Shown here: positions 42,401 through 51,848 of the stretch, piece by piece
Numbering within the stretch: position 1 is the first letter of the stretch
Layout: each line of letters begins with the position of its first letter
Source of the DNA: Trichoplusia ni
Taxonomy: Eukaryota; Arthropoda; Insecta; Lepidoptera; Noctuidae
Reading direction: 5' to 3'
Length of the DNA stretch: 64,000 bases
Assembly (NCBI RefSeq): GCF_003590095.1
Contig: NC_039488.1
Span: forward strand, 8,494,001 to 8,558,000
The notes under the pieces: generated by a model
Seen by the model: the letters and a program-made list of their open reading frames with translations, nothing else
Database searches by the model: none
What the model was told of the DNA's origin: nothing
Translations under genes and position numbers: made by a program

Positions 42401-45400
42401 GGTTATTTTCTCAAGAATTTTACTGAGACTTAAAGGTGGCGTTTAATATTGTTTGTGGTCTTATAAACTTAATTGCTTTTTTAAACTGTATTAAAATCCT
42501 TTTAAGGCTGAATAAGCTAATACTTTAAGAGTTATTTGAAAAGGTTGGTTAGTAATTTTACTAGAGAATAAGACTTTATATTTAAGGAAAATTGGAGGCT
42601 AAGAATAGATTTTGCTGTAGAAAAAATATGAAAGAAGCTATTTAAAGTACAAATTTTCGAACTTTTTAGAATAAATGAGGATATCCAAAACCTTCCCAAA
42701 CAGAATATCTCGAAACCGAACTCCAAAGCAATAGAGGTCATCTCTTATAACCCTTGTTAGGGTTCCGCACCCAAAGGGTAAATACGGAACCCTATTAACG
42801 AGGCATCGCTCGTTATAGCAGGTTATATTTCAAACCGTGGTAGCAGATATGTATTTATTTTACCGTCATAAGTAACTACATATACGTAAAAACAAATATC
42901 GATGTTAAGCAATGGTGTTGCGGTCATAGAATCGTTGGGTGGTTAAAACTGATTTGATTATTTTTTCCCACGTTTTTATGCACTCACTTTTCTTTTTGTT
43001 TGTTGTTCCGGTTGGATTTTTGCAACTCAATTTTGAGGCACTTTCCCAATAAGCTAGCGGGCTGAAATTGCAGGGTCGTTTCAAACCCGATGAAAATGCA
43101 ATTTAACCCTCAACGTCGCAAGTCTGATTAACACTTGGCTGTTTTTAATTGTGAGTGTAGTTCAAACAAAGGATATTTTCCAACTGCTTAAGTTCAACGT
43201 CAATTGTTATTGTTGTGTTTGTGTTATTGTTCTTTTTTTTAATCTATACTAATATATAAAGCTGAAGAGTTTGTTTGAACGCGCTATTCTCAGGAACTAC
43301 TGGTTCAAATTGAAAAAATCTTTTTGTGTTGAATAGACCATTCTTCGAGGAAGGTTTAAGGCTATAAACCATCACGCTGCGACTAATAGGAGCGAAGATA
43401 GTATAACATAATTTTTATTTCTAACCTCCTTTGATAAATTTTCCTAAATTACCACCACTTTGTACTAAACACGGTAGTTTTGACAAAGCTGTGCTATACT
43501 CACATAATTATATGGTTCAATGGAACCCTCGAACCCCCCACCCTGATAGTTGACACCTACTGAGTGCTGATATTACTGAACAAACAGCCTGTAATCAATA
43601 TTCAAGAAACTTAAATATACTAGAAACTTATTGTGGCATTGTAAAGGAGAATGTTTATTGTTATATTTTTGGATAGTTTAGATTAATGAAATAAAAAATG
43701 TTGTTATGTTTATGAAGGGACAGAATAATAAATAACAGAACTGATCCAAATATCGTCCAAATTAAAAACAAATAGGTCAAGTGCGAGTCCGTCTTGCCAC
43801 ACTGAGGGTTTCGTTCAAATACAGCACCTGTGAAAATTCCAACTGTCTTCCTATTACGATTCATTAGATACAACCTAGTTGCAAAGGGACCAACAGTCGG
43901 TTAGGTAGCGGCGCCTCAGTAATAGGGTTCGTTTAATTTAACTCTAAAAACGATAATTACGTGAATCCTTTTTATACCTTACGAAGGTCAAAGGCTTCCT
44001 TTTCCAACCGTCTCTAGCTTTTGGGACTTCCGTAAAACTGACTATCGAAGAAAATCATGAAAGAAAACATGTATTTTGAATTTGTTTGGTATCAGTTACC
44101 TATGATAATATTTATGTATTCTGTTCCGTTATTGCGAATGTTAGCGAATTGACTATTACATTTGTTTTGAAAACATTTTACTCGAAACTTTGCATCACAT
44201 TTCCACAGTTTAACGCATAATTTACTATCAAACAGCAGTTTTCCGTCAGTTTCTGATACGGAACAAGTTTAATCGCTCGTGTTTTAAAATGAATCCTATA
44301 TTAGAACATAGAACCTTCAAAAGATCATTTAATTGTAAGCATTTATAAAATGTTTCAAAAGCTAATACGATTAAAGGGTAAAATTCGGATCAGGAATGTT
44401 AACTTAAAGTTTTTTGTTAAAGTTAAGCTAAAAAATACAGTTGTTTCTATAAATTGTAACCACTAGCATAATATTCCAGTTTAGTTCGATTACAGGAATT
44501 TTAAAAAGCAATTATGATCCTTGGACACTAATCTTAAGATCTTTCAACCAAATAAATGTTTAAATATATTAAAATTATAAAAATCTCAATTGACCTCCCT
44601 TGTTCCAGATTTGCGCACAGCGTTCGGTCTGCTAGACCGTGACAGTGACGGGCACGTGACGCCGGCGGAGCTGCAGTTCATGCTGCGGAACCTCGGCATC
44701 ACCGTCAGCGACGACCTCATCGCTGAGCTCATCAAGGATGCCAGTAAAACTGGTCAGTATAGCTTAGATAACACGGAGAGGAAATAGGAATCGTAAAGAT
44801 AACTGTAAAGCTGGTTCACTCTTAGGCGCCGTTTTGTTGGATTTTTTTGTACTGACCGATTTTTTTCTTGTATACGGACATGTATCATAATAGAATCGGG
44901 AATAAATGAATGAGGAAACAGCTACAGTAATGTAGGAAGTTGCAATACAGCTCCATACGTCATCAATAAAAAGCTAATGTATCCGATAAAACGAACCATT
45001 TGTGAACCGGCTGATGGGATGTCATGCCTATTTTAAATCTTGGTTTTGCGGGTAATTCAGCAAATATCTCGGTAAATCCAGGCCATCATTATTATTCTTT
45101 GATTCTAATACCGTAACTGTTAAAAAAAAACCATACCATAACTATAAAACAGTGATTTGACAAAATCAAAAGTTTCAAGCATGAAAAACAAATAATTCTT
45201 CGTATGGTGTATTCTATAAAACTATAAATCACCCAAACTTAACACCAAGCAGTCGGAAATGATTAGCGGTATACATTAACAAGTGTACCTGGCTCACTCG
45301 GTCAAAGTGAACGTAACTCAAGAAATATAAAATAACATAGTAAGCTTTGTTCGCATGCAAGAAGACCATCAACATTAGTAATGGGCTATGGGCGTAAATC

Positions 45401-48400
45401 GTTCCTTCAGGCTCGCCCAACACGACACAATGTGCCTATCGACCTGAACATAGGTCACCTCTATTTTCTACAACATGATTTGTTGAATAAGGGGGCGAAA
45501 ATTAATTTGAAATCGGTAATGAGGAAGTTTATTATTCGCAGCGTGATGGTTTATAGCCTAAAACCTTCCTCGGTGAATGGTCTCTTCAATACAAAAATAA
45601 TTTTTCAATTTGCACCAGTAGTTCCTGAGATTAGCGCGTTCAAACAAACAAACTCTTCAGCTTTATATATTAGTAGAGAGTATAGAAGTATAGATTCAAC
45701 TCATCCGAATTTCCATAATTCTCATTTAAAAACTGTACCAAGTATATCTTTACGGTTCCCTGAATTATTTACTAAACTAAAACTCGTTAAAAATACATAT
45801 CTAGTAGATTTTAAGATTCTGTGAAAAAAAAACTTTAGCTTTGGATCGTTCCCAGAAATTTCTAATTAAAACTGTGGCTCTGCAAAGATTATAACGATAT
45901 GTTTTTGCCTTTAATTAGCATGGTAGGAACGCATATTATAAATGTATACGATATTTACGTTAAAATTGTAATAACAACTCCACGCTGTTAACGCAAGAAA
46001 AGGAAAAGAAATGATGTCCATAAAATACAGGTTGAAGATAACATATTGAGATTATAAAACGTTAGCTATGTTAATCCAAAGGTACTTTCAGAGGCTTCAG
46101 TCCTGACTCTCTACTATTTATTCTTTTTAGGGCTTAAAACCTTAGTGAAGAGATGGTTGTATAAAAGGAAAAAAATTATGCTCATACCCCGTTGTGGATC
46201 GTAGATAGCCGTTTCCGTACAGCTAGGCGGGTAGAGGCATTGAGGGATAACGTGACATAAAACTTTTGTGCGCTGTCTGAAAAAAACCATGATCACTTAG
46301 TGCTACTAATTAAAGGCCACCTAAGTAATATCGCTGATTAAAGTGAAGGCAATCGTTTACAATCATAGAAAAAAACCCGTCTAAAATTCTGCTATGCGGG
46401 CGACTTTGAACCATGACAGAAGACACGGCCGAAGTTCGAAAAGGATTTACCTATAATTTTGTTCCTTTATGTTTTCATATAAACTTTATATGTTTACTTT
46501 ACGTTTCTAATTTATAGTTACCGTAAATAATATATTGTTTATTTGATCAAACTATGAAATACGTTGCCGTGTCTTCTTAAATTCGGATAAAAGACGTAAT
46601 GCTTTTTTGTACGAGTTGTTTGTAAATTTTAATGTGAGAAAACAAAGTCGTAAAAATAAAGGAACGTGTGCTGGAATATTGACATAAGAGCAGGAGAAAT
46701 TCTATATAGTAAAGGATAGTTTAGGATTCCGAAACATATTATTATAATTATTTAAAGGATGTGAACATCGGCTTCTGTTTTAATATCTACTTTAACTTTA
46801 CTTTTAAATTGTTACATATTTATTTGTCAGAGTATAAAATTGTACATAACACGTTTACAAATGTGTATTGAAAGCTTCGTAGGCGTAGGTACGTATTAAA
46901 TATAACCCGAGTTAATGAATCGGTAGTTTATCTAATTACTTTGAATAATTGCCAACACAGCACGTGTTTTTCATAAACAAAGCGGCTGAATGATTCCGTG
47001 CAATCTTAATGAACACAGACTTTGCGACAAGACATTCGTAGCTTGAGGAGCGAATAATTAATATAAATAATATAATTTATATCTATGTTCATAACATTGG
47101 TACGTATTAAAAAATACGAAGTTTTATACTCAGACGTCAAGACGTCATGAATGATCGAAAACTTACATAAAAATGTTGTTAAAATTCGAAAAGCAAATTA
47201 AAAAGGCCTTATCAGGATTACTGCCTCATTATAATACGAAATTTCGTGACTCCATAAGTTTTGTTACCACATGAATAAACTAAAACTGATTGTATCGATG
47301 AAGCAGGTTTAATTTAGACGGTTATTGTAAAATGGCGTGCGAGTAGTTCGGGTGGTTTTCACCCCGACCCCGGACTTGCTGGGTTGATACCTGCGTCACC
47401 AAGACCGAGTAATTGATAAAGTTCCGCTTGATAACACTATTTCAACCCCTAATTATGTGACTTAGAAGTTATAACCTTATAACCAACCTACATGTATCGT
47501 CAAAATGATATTGCATGACTTCATTGCGTCATCGTGACGTTTGCCATTTACCGCCAAGTTTGAAGTAAAATTCTATGCCCATATTGGACTTATTTACGAT
47601 GCAAAGTAAAGACGAAACATTTAATATCACATTAGGACAGTCAACAAATGACGTAACATATCACAACGAACAAATGTCGCCCTCGTTTAGTGCAGCGACA
47701 ACGAAAACGGTGCCAAATGCGTGCTCGCCATATTGAAAACATTGCATCGAAATATGGAGTAAAAATGTATTTGTTTTGTTATAAGAAAATCAAATACTTC
47801 AAGGTAGTACAAGCGACAGAGGAAACGAATGAGGTTTTGTATCAGACTAAATCTGAAGTACTTACAGTAATATTTTTAGACTCTATCTCTGACTCTGACC
47901 CCTGAAAACTAACAGCGATAGAGCCACTTAAAAACTTGCGGAAGTGAGCTAATTTTTGACGAGCAAGATATTAATCAAGCATCTTTATACTTTCTTTTAA
48001 ATACTCACCTTCCATTCTACCTTATCATTTCATTTGATGGCTATTAGACTGAAAAACATAAAGAAAATATCATCAGTAAAAGTAGTTTCATTTTAAACAT
48101 CGTCATCTTTTATTTCAAAATATTATGATGTTTATGTGCATAGTCAATGGTAACTTGCTTGCAAATAGGCTAGTTACGCAAGAGAATTCACACAAACCGT
48201 TATAAAAGTCATGCAAGTTAGGGCAGTTATCGCGTGGTAACCCCACAACGCGCGCTACACGCTCTATCTACGATCGCACCCCTTAATCTCTTGATCCAAT
48301 CAGAATCTGCGCAAGCTTCGACGAGGTTAGTGTTCAGGCGATAGAAAACTACCCACGATAGCATATACTGCACAAACTGTTATATCATCACTGTTAATCC

Positions 48401-51400
48401 AATTTTATGTGGTAGTGGGATTGGTTTTACTTACATCGCTGATTGCATTAAGGCTATTTTTTCTGGGTTTTAAAAAACGAGTCCAAGTTTTTTTTTTCTT
48501 TCAAAACGACTCCCGCACTAAGGAATTTAATCCTTGTATCGCGGGAGGTTTCACAAACATACAATTCACATGCACAAAGACACCCAATTTAATCCTTGTG
48601 TCACAGAGTGTTAACAAAAATCATATAAACGCTTATCCTATGCGGGCCTCGAAACGCGTCATTTTGCTTTGAGTAGGTTTGGCGTCATGACCACAACCAC
48701 TCGGCTTTTCATGGATTACGAAAACTTTCAGCTTTTTGCTTGCATTTTTTTTCATTTCCACAAAGAAATACTTAGGTCAACCTACTTAGTTGCAGCCAAG
48801 CCACAGGTGTCTAAATACCTTCTTCGTAAGCCCTACTGTCATTAAGACTAGGTACTAGCAACCTGCACATCTGGCACTCCTTGTAAAATTAAATACATTA
48901 TACCTAAGCACAGCAAATATAAATTCCAAATGAACCCCGAATTAAGTAAAGGTAAAATTATTTTAGTTTATTAACCGGAATGAACGGTAATCTTAGTAAG
49001 CAACATAAAAATATATTGTGTACATAAGACTCCGTATCTTATAATAAAAGTTTATGAATGACGAGAGTCTCAGTTTATGGGCAAACATTGATAATTACAG
49101 TTCTAATTAACAGGAGGTAATGTTGTAAAGGTGTAGGTACTGCTGACGTCACGACTTTAACGACTTCGCCAGCCACCGCGTTAATTAAGATTAAATGAGT
49201 TTAAGACCCTTTGTTAATTGTCACATAACATTTTGTTACGTATTATTTGGGCAATTCTAATGTTATATTAATAACACGGTAGCGGAATATACGTTTAATT
49301 ACCCGTAAATCTTAATCTGAAGGCCTAAAATGGCTTTTGAATGTTATTTGGGTATGTGGAAACACATTACGAAGGAAAGTCGTTAAAACATGTTACTGTT
49401 CGCGTTTGTAGAGTTTTACACCTCAACATTATGTTTACTAAAATAATTGCTGTCGTCATTATGATATGGTCTGCCTAGAAACTACGTAAGACGGTTTTTT
49501 CAAATGGTTTTTTTTTATACGGTTTGCGTAACTGGTTAAATGCCATCGAATCAGGTCATAAGTGTGTTAGGTACTCTTCCTGTGTACGATACCACTTCGG
49601 TTAGATGTTATCATAATTACATATTTTTTAAAGAAATTTTCATTACATTATTAAATATGCAACTATCAATCAAATCAGGCAGCCTAATCATGAAAATTAT
49701 ATCGGTAATATTTTGGCTTAGTATTACCGGCTCAGTTAATTTTGTTCTAACGTCTTTTGGACACGCAGTTGTTCATTTTCTTTGCTTAAATTAGTTACTG
49801 TGAAAATAGTTCCTAAAGCCGTAGCTGGTTTTATTTAGGGCGGCGGTGGGTGGTTAAACTATTACGGCGAATCGCAAAAAGGGGGCAAACACCATAAAAC
49901 CAAGCCTTTTATGACTCAAATGTATTGGAATCTGGCTTTCGCCTAATAGGTTCGGGGTAACAAAAAGATTGCGGTTTCAATTGAGGATAGGTAGGTGTCT
50001 GCCTACATTCAACATACAATCTATTTATCTACAAAGCGTATTCATCGATATAAGTATAATCCGTTGCAATATTAGCGCAACGTGGTATTTAGTAATCTGA
50101 ATTATATCATAAAAAATGTTACTGCTCAAAATAATACTACTTATATATCTTCCGAGGTAGACCTAGGCATGACCTAAGGCATGATTTACGACTTTGAGGT
50201 GTTTGGATAGTCATGACTTTTTAAAACACAATGGGCGCCGGCAAACTGACGTGGCTGTACTGTTCATTAACTTTCTCGTACTAAAGCTAATCTCATTGAT
50301 TGCAGGCAACGGACTAATAGATGAGAACGACTTCATGCAGTGGGTGACGAAGATACAAGCAATACAAGGGCTAGACGTCACGACGAGCGGCGGCGACTCT
50401 GAGGAGGAGATCACAAGAGATCTACTCGCAGCATTTAAGTAAGTCTCATTTTAAAATATAAGGCACATGTATACGATAATGTTAAGTAGCGTCATCAGGC
50501 CACTTACGAGTTATAGTCGATATGTACACTACACATCGCCTCTTACCGACTAAATGTGGGACCCATTGCACAGTGGTTCAGATTGTTGAAACGGAGACCA
50601 CTTACTGAAGCAACCACAATTTTGTTAAACCCGATGAGCTAGATTGTCTTATGTAATACCCACCTACCTACAACTCCTACATAGTCAGTTATATCTATTT
50701 CGTAGGTAAGACTTAAATCTGTCATTTTCTGTTTAAACACGTTTCATAAACAGAGCATACATAAACAAATCGAGACAATAAATTATCGCCATCTTGTAAT
50801 TTTGCATTCAATTGAGTCTTTGCCAAATGCACTTCTGGTGACAATGAACGCTATTTTGGAGGACCTAGACATTATTTTCTATAGTGTACACCGACTAAGC
50901 ATGCAATTTTAGTGACAAATCTCTATTTTGCATTAAAACCAAACAATAAATGAACCTACCCAGCCAAGTGGCATGCCTACAATGAAACGATTAATCAGAG
51001 CAAATTTCTATCGACACTAACTAACAGTTATAATATATTTATTATTTAAAAGAGAACGAAGAAGATCAGAAGTTCCCAATCAGCAGCGCGGCTTACAAAA
51101 CTGTAACCCTATAGAGAAAATAACCCAAACGCAAATAAACTAAAACGTACATCTATACATTACAGGGTTTTCGATCGCGACGACAACGGGTACATAACGC
51201 GGGACGAACTCCGATCAGCACTCGAGATGATCGGCGAACCGGTGACAGATGCACAGCTTAACCAAGTGCTGGCGCTCGGGGACATCGATCACGATGGCAG
51301 GATCGATTATGAAGGTACTGTTATAACCCTTATTACAAGGCAATAGAGCCTAGCTCAGCTTTTCCTGTAGTGTAGTTTTCCATCACTGAAGTAGCTTATG

Positions 51401-51848
51401 GTGCATTTCACCCAGTGCACATAGGATGGAGAATTTAGTCGTTTGTCATTATTACCGAATTAACTGTCCTGGCTGGACTGGGAGATATTACATAATTTCA
51501 GAGTACTTCTTCCTCATAGCTTTTTTAGTACGATTGTCATCATTCCTTCATTCCCCCTTCTCTGTCATTTCGGAAACTCCTTCCCACGACCTATCCATCT
51601 TTCTTACTTTCTCTTCTTCCATACGCTTCCTTTTTAGCACATGTTAAAGGATAGCTCATAAGTGTATGAGTGAGTGATATCTACTACACGCAAGTCCAAA
51701 AATCCCTCAGAACCGACACGCGATAATGCCTCATACTTAGAAAGACCGTCTAGTGTCATGCTTACTCAAAAGCAAAAACAACCTATTCAACGAAAAACAA
51801 TCTAAATTCAAATCTCTTGTTGCAGAGTTTGTGAAGATGCTGTTGTAA
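24409..51848 (+). CDS. Calmodulin-like four-EF-hand protein, long form A
   Basis: Exons: 24409-24498, 24929-25010, 44609-44752, 50306-50438, 51166-51314 and 51826-51848. All junctions are GT-AG and in phase, giving 206 residues. EF-hand loops: 67-78 (DRDSDGHVTPAE, canonical), 103-114 (SKTGNGLIDEND, degenerate: Ser at position 1, Asp at 12), 153-164 (DRDDNGYITRDE, canonical) and 189-200 (DIDHDGRIDYEE, canonical). The two EF-hand pairs are joined by an acidic, Ser-rich linker (GGDSEEE). The N-terminal 57 residues are Pro/Ser/His/Arg-rich and precede a calmodulin-sized core. It should be a cytosolic Ca2+ sensor; targets are unknown. It resembles the insect CG11638-type group of calmodulin-like proteins more than calmodulin itself (from memory). 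Alternative 5' exons are listed separately. Candidate AATAAA signals lie at 52039 and 52281. Confidence 0.8.
24929..25010 (+). CDS. EF-hand gene, internal exon A2
   Basis: The acceptor ACTCAG and donor GTACTC bound 82 nt, phase 0 in and phase 1 out. The peptide contains ARVSRSQSLQLI, basic and Ser-rich. The phase-1 exit fits the EF-hand exon at 44609 directly (the join makes Asp) but would create a stop if joined to the exons at 30998 or 36570. That phase logic argues for a separate transcript form. Confidence 0.5.
25643..25702. repeat. 60-nt imperfect palindrome (hairpin)
   Basis: The arms TGGTTACTTGTCAATAAC... and ...TTATTGACAAGTGGGTACCA pair over about 27 nt with a few mismatches and a very short loop centred near 25671. 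It could be a transposon relic or a structured RNA; the loop is tight for a pre-miRNA unless the base of the loop opens. Confidence 0.4.
28330..28337 (+). promoter_or_regulatory. TATA box of EF-hand gene promoter B
   Basis: TATAAATA lies 99 nt upstream of the ATG at 28436, leaving room for a short 5' untranslated region starting about 30 nt downstream of the box. It supports 28436-28507 as a true alternative first exon. Confidence 0.5.
28436..28507 (+). CDS. EF-hand gene, alternative first exon B
   Basis: The ATG at 28436 (AACCATGAA) opens a 72-nt, 24-codon exon ending in phase 0 at a GTAAGT donor. The peptide is MNLRCHWGHMFHNIRV... It joins 30998-31030 and 36570-36657, then the EF-hand exons, giving 213 residues. 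The matching phase throughout and the TATA box upstream are the evidence. Confidence 0.55.
29560..29785 (+). repeat. Dispersed repeat ending CCGACCCCAACATAGTTGGG
   Basis: The segment reads GGCACGTTAAATTATGGGTT, AGTCTGACAACCAGTCTAAC, GTAACTGGGTTGAGGAGGTC and CCGACCCCAACATAGTTGGG. I recall this repeat as very abundant in noctuid and related moths. The minus-strand open frame 29604-29846 is repeat sequence, not a gene. Confidence 0.6.
30660..30805 (+). repeat. Fragment of the GTGCGAGTCGGAC repeat family, forward copy
   Basis: CTGTGACCAGGCTGTATGTA, ACGTGATAGCTTGATGGTTG and ATATTTCTGTTGCCACTAAA are the reverse complement of motifs in the copy at 8244-8631, so this copy is in the opposite orientation. 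Confidence 0.45.
30998..31030 (+). CDS. EF-hand gene, 33-nt micro-exon
   Basis: The strong acceptor TTCTTTTCAG and donor GTGAGT bound a 33-nt, phase-0 micro-exon encoding GMATTSRSRRK. Only this frame avoids stops when joined to 36570. It is used by form B and, by phase, could follow exon A. A LINE has inserted about 35-45 nt downstream of its donor. Confidence 0.5.
31066..32172 (+). mobile_element. LINE reverse transcriptase, 5'-truncated (CR1/jockey-like)
   Basis: An uninterrupted 368-codon frame reads from within the reverse transcriptase domain to the C-terminus. It has FNSVDFDILL (block A, with the first catalytic Asp region cut off), GVPQGGVLSPLLFSIFIN, the catalytic HLYADDLQIY, the thumb region, and the C-terminal RAVRLWNSVPHTIRESPSL typical of CR1/jockey-type elements. 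Endonuclease and ORF1 are missing, so it is a dead-on-arrival copy, but the intact frame points to a recent insertion. It lies in the sense direction in an intron of the EF-hand gene. The start position is where similarity begins; the frame's first ATG is fortuitous. Confidence 0.9.
32173..32510 (+). mobile_element. LINE 3' UTR with 8-bp repeat tail
   Basis: The sequence after the stop includes AAGCTCGCCTTTGTACATG and GTGCAATAAAGTAAAG, ending in about three TAAAGTAG units (32484-32510) instead of poly(A). Short 8-bp microsatellite tails are a feature of CR1-clade LINEs. This gives the 3' boundary of the insertion. Confidence 0.65.
32555..32660 (+). repeat. Fragment of a dispersed repeat
   Basis: GCGGCTGGACCGATTTCGTT followed by GAAATTTCGTG and, later, CCCGCGAAGTCG matches the core of a common moth repeat I recall. 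It follows the LINE tail directly. Confidence 0.35.
32661..36080. other. Intron sequence, no exon seen
   Basis: Intron of the EF-hand gene. A GC-richer patch at 33810-33960 stands out (open frames 33628-34008 and 33768-34019 overlap it), but I see no splice-flanked exon there. Confidence 0.4.
36083..36090 (+). promoter_or_regulatory. TATA box of candidate promoter C
   Basis: TATAAATA lies 110 nt upstream of an ATG (36193) that opens a tiny exon. The spacing is close to that at promoter B (28330 box to 28436 ATG). Confidence 0.35.
36193..36201 (+). CDS. EF-hand gene, candidate first exon C (3 codons)
   Basis: ATG AGT CAT is followed directly by a GTACGT donor, phase 0, which fits the next exon at 36570. 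It would give a 181-residue form lacking the other N-termini. The evidence is only the TATA box, the donor and the phase. Confidence 0.3.
36570..36657 (+). CDS. EF-hand gene, Lys-rich linker exon
   Basis: The acceptor TTCGCAG and donor GTAAGT bound 88 nt, phase 0 in and phase 1 out. The peptide starts QEDEKKNKKKQSPVDDRP and ends EAMLN; the strongly basic start could bind acidic membranes or act as a localisation signal. Its phase-1 exit joins the EF-hand exon at 44609. Confidence 0.65.
37729..37925 (-). mobile_element. Helitron-like fragment, reversed
   Basis: It begins CTAGCTGTTGCCCCGACTTC, the complement of the Helitron 3' end, and continues through CTTCACTCCTATTAG and AGCCTAAAACCTTCCTCGAT. 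The 5' terminus of the element is missing. Confidence 0.5.
41320..41347 (+). CDS. EF-hand gene, candidate first exon D
   Basis: ATG in a good context (TTAACATGTCC) opens MSFNKGNDF, 28 nt, ending in phase 1 at a strong GTAAGTAT donor. The phase matches the EF-hand exon at 44609 and would give a 158-residue form, about the size of calmodulin. No clear TATA box is visible. Confidence 0.35.
41567..41715 (-). repeat. Fragment of the GTGCGAGTCGGAC repeat family
   Basis: TGTCAGACTCGCG at the start and GGTTTATGAGATACAACCTG followed by GTGGCAGATAGACAG match the 8244-8631 copy with many substitutions. Confidence 0.4.
41806..42083 (-). mobile_element. Helitron-like element, reversed, both ends present
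   Basis: It starts with CTAGCAGTTGCCCACAACTT (complement of the 3' end) and ends with TTATAATATTGGTATAGA (complement of the TCTATACCAATATTATAA 5' end). Both termini are recognisable, so this is a complete, diverged, non-autonomous copy. Confidence 0.55.
42763..42800. repeat. GGGTTCCG repeat fragment with inverted ends
   Basis: AGGGTTCCG and CGGAACCCT form an inverted pair around CACCCAAAGGGTAAATA, the start of the GTGCGAGTCGGAC / GGGTTCCG repeat family. Confidence 0.4.
43243..43403 (+). mobile_element. Helitron-like element, 3'-truncated
   Basis: It starts TCTATACTAATATATAAAGC like the copy at 8736 and stays closely similar through ACCATCACGCTGCGACTA, then diverges. The 3' hairpin and CTAG end are absent. 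Confidence 0.55.
43763..43950 (-). repeat. GTGCGAGTC repeat family copy, shortened
   Basis: It begins with AATAGGTCAAGTGCGAGTCC, contains TTAGATACAACCTAGTTGC and ends CTCAGTAATAGGGTTCG...CTCTAAAAAC. It is the same layout as 8244-8631 with an internal deletion. Confidence 0.5.
44609..44752 (+). CDS. EF-hand gene, exon with EF-hand 1
   Basis: The acceptor GTTCCAG and donor GTCAGT bound 144 nt, phase 1 in and out. It encodes LRTAFGLLDRDSDGHVTPAE and the helix up to KDASKT. It is GC-rich against an AT-rich intron. It is the common first core exon to which all the alternative 5' exons fit. Confidence 0.85.
45538..45679 (-). mobile_element. Helitron-like fragment, reversed, 5' end present
   Basis: CGCAGCGTGATGGTTTATAG starts the fragment, which runs to GCTTTATATATTAGTAGAGA, the complement of the 5' terminus TCTCTACTAATATATAAAGC. 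The element's 3' part is missing. Confidence 0.5.
47336..47403 (+). repeat. tRNA-like SINE relic
   Basis: TGGCGTGCGAGTAGTTCGGG and TGCTGGGTTGATACCTGCG resemble degraded box A and box B regions, but the box B lacks the C of GGTTCGA. It is a weak call. Confidence 0.25.
50306..50438 (+). CDS. EF-hand gene, exon with EF-hand 2 and linker
   Basis: The acceptor ATTGCAG and donor GTAAGT bound 133 nt. It completes the degenerate second loop (TGNGLIDEND) and encodes the acidic linker (TSGGDSEEE) and the entering helix of EF-hand 3. Confidence 0.85.
51166..51314 (+). CDS. EF-hand gene, exon with EF-hands 3 and 4
   Basis: The acceptor ATTACAG and donor GTACTG bound 149 nt. It encodes two canonical loops, DRDDNGYITRDE and DIDHDGRIDYEE, with Gly at position 6 and Glu at position 12 in both. 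Confidence 0.88.
51826..51848 (+). CDS. EF-hand gene, last coding exon
   Basis: The acceptor GTTGCAG opens a short terminal exon encoding EFVKMLL and TAA. The split Glu codon continues the EF-hand 4 exiting helix, as in calmodulin's C-terminus. Confidence 0.85.

Larger units (their letters stand above)
36658..44608. other. Intron rich in repeat fragments
   Basis: It contains four Helitron or GTGCGAGTCGGAC-family fragment groups (37.7, 41.6-42.1, 42.8, 43.2-43.9 kb) and one candidate first exon (41320). Otherwise it is AT-rich with no exon I can support. Confidence 0.45.
44753..50305. other. Intron between EF-hand exons
   Basis: It holds one reversed Helitron fragment (45538-45679) and a possible tRNA-like relic (47336-47403). 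The 147-codon frame at 45381-45824 runs through the Helitron fragment and is not a gene. Confidence 0.45.

Noticed and set aside
45381..45824. 147-codon plus-strand open frame
   Set aside because: It runs through a reversed Helitron fragment (45538-45679) and has no domain or splice context.
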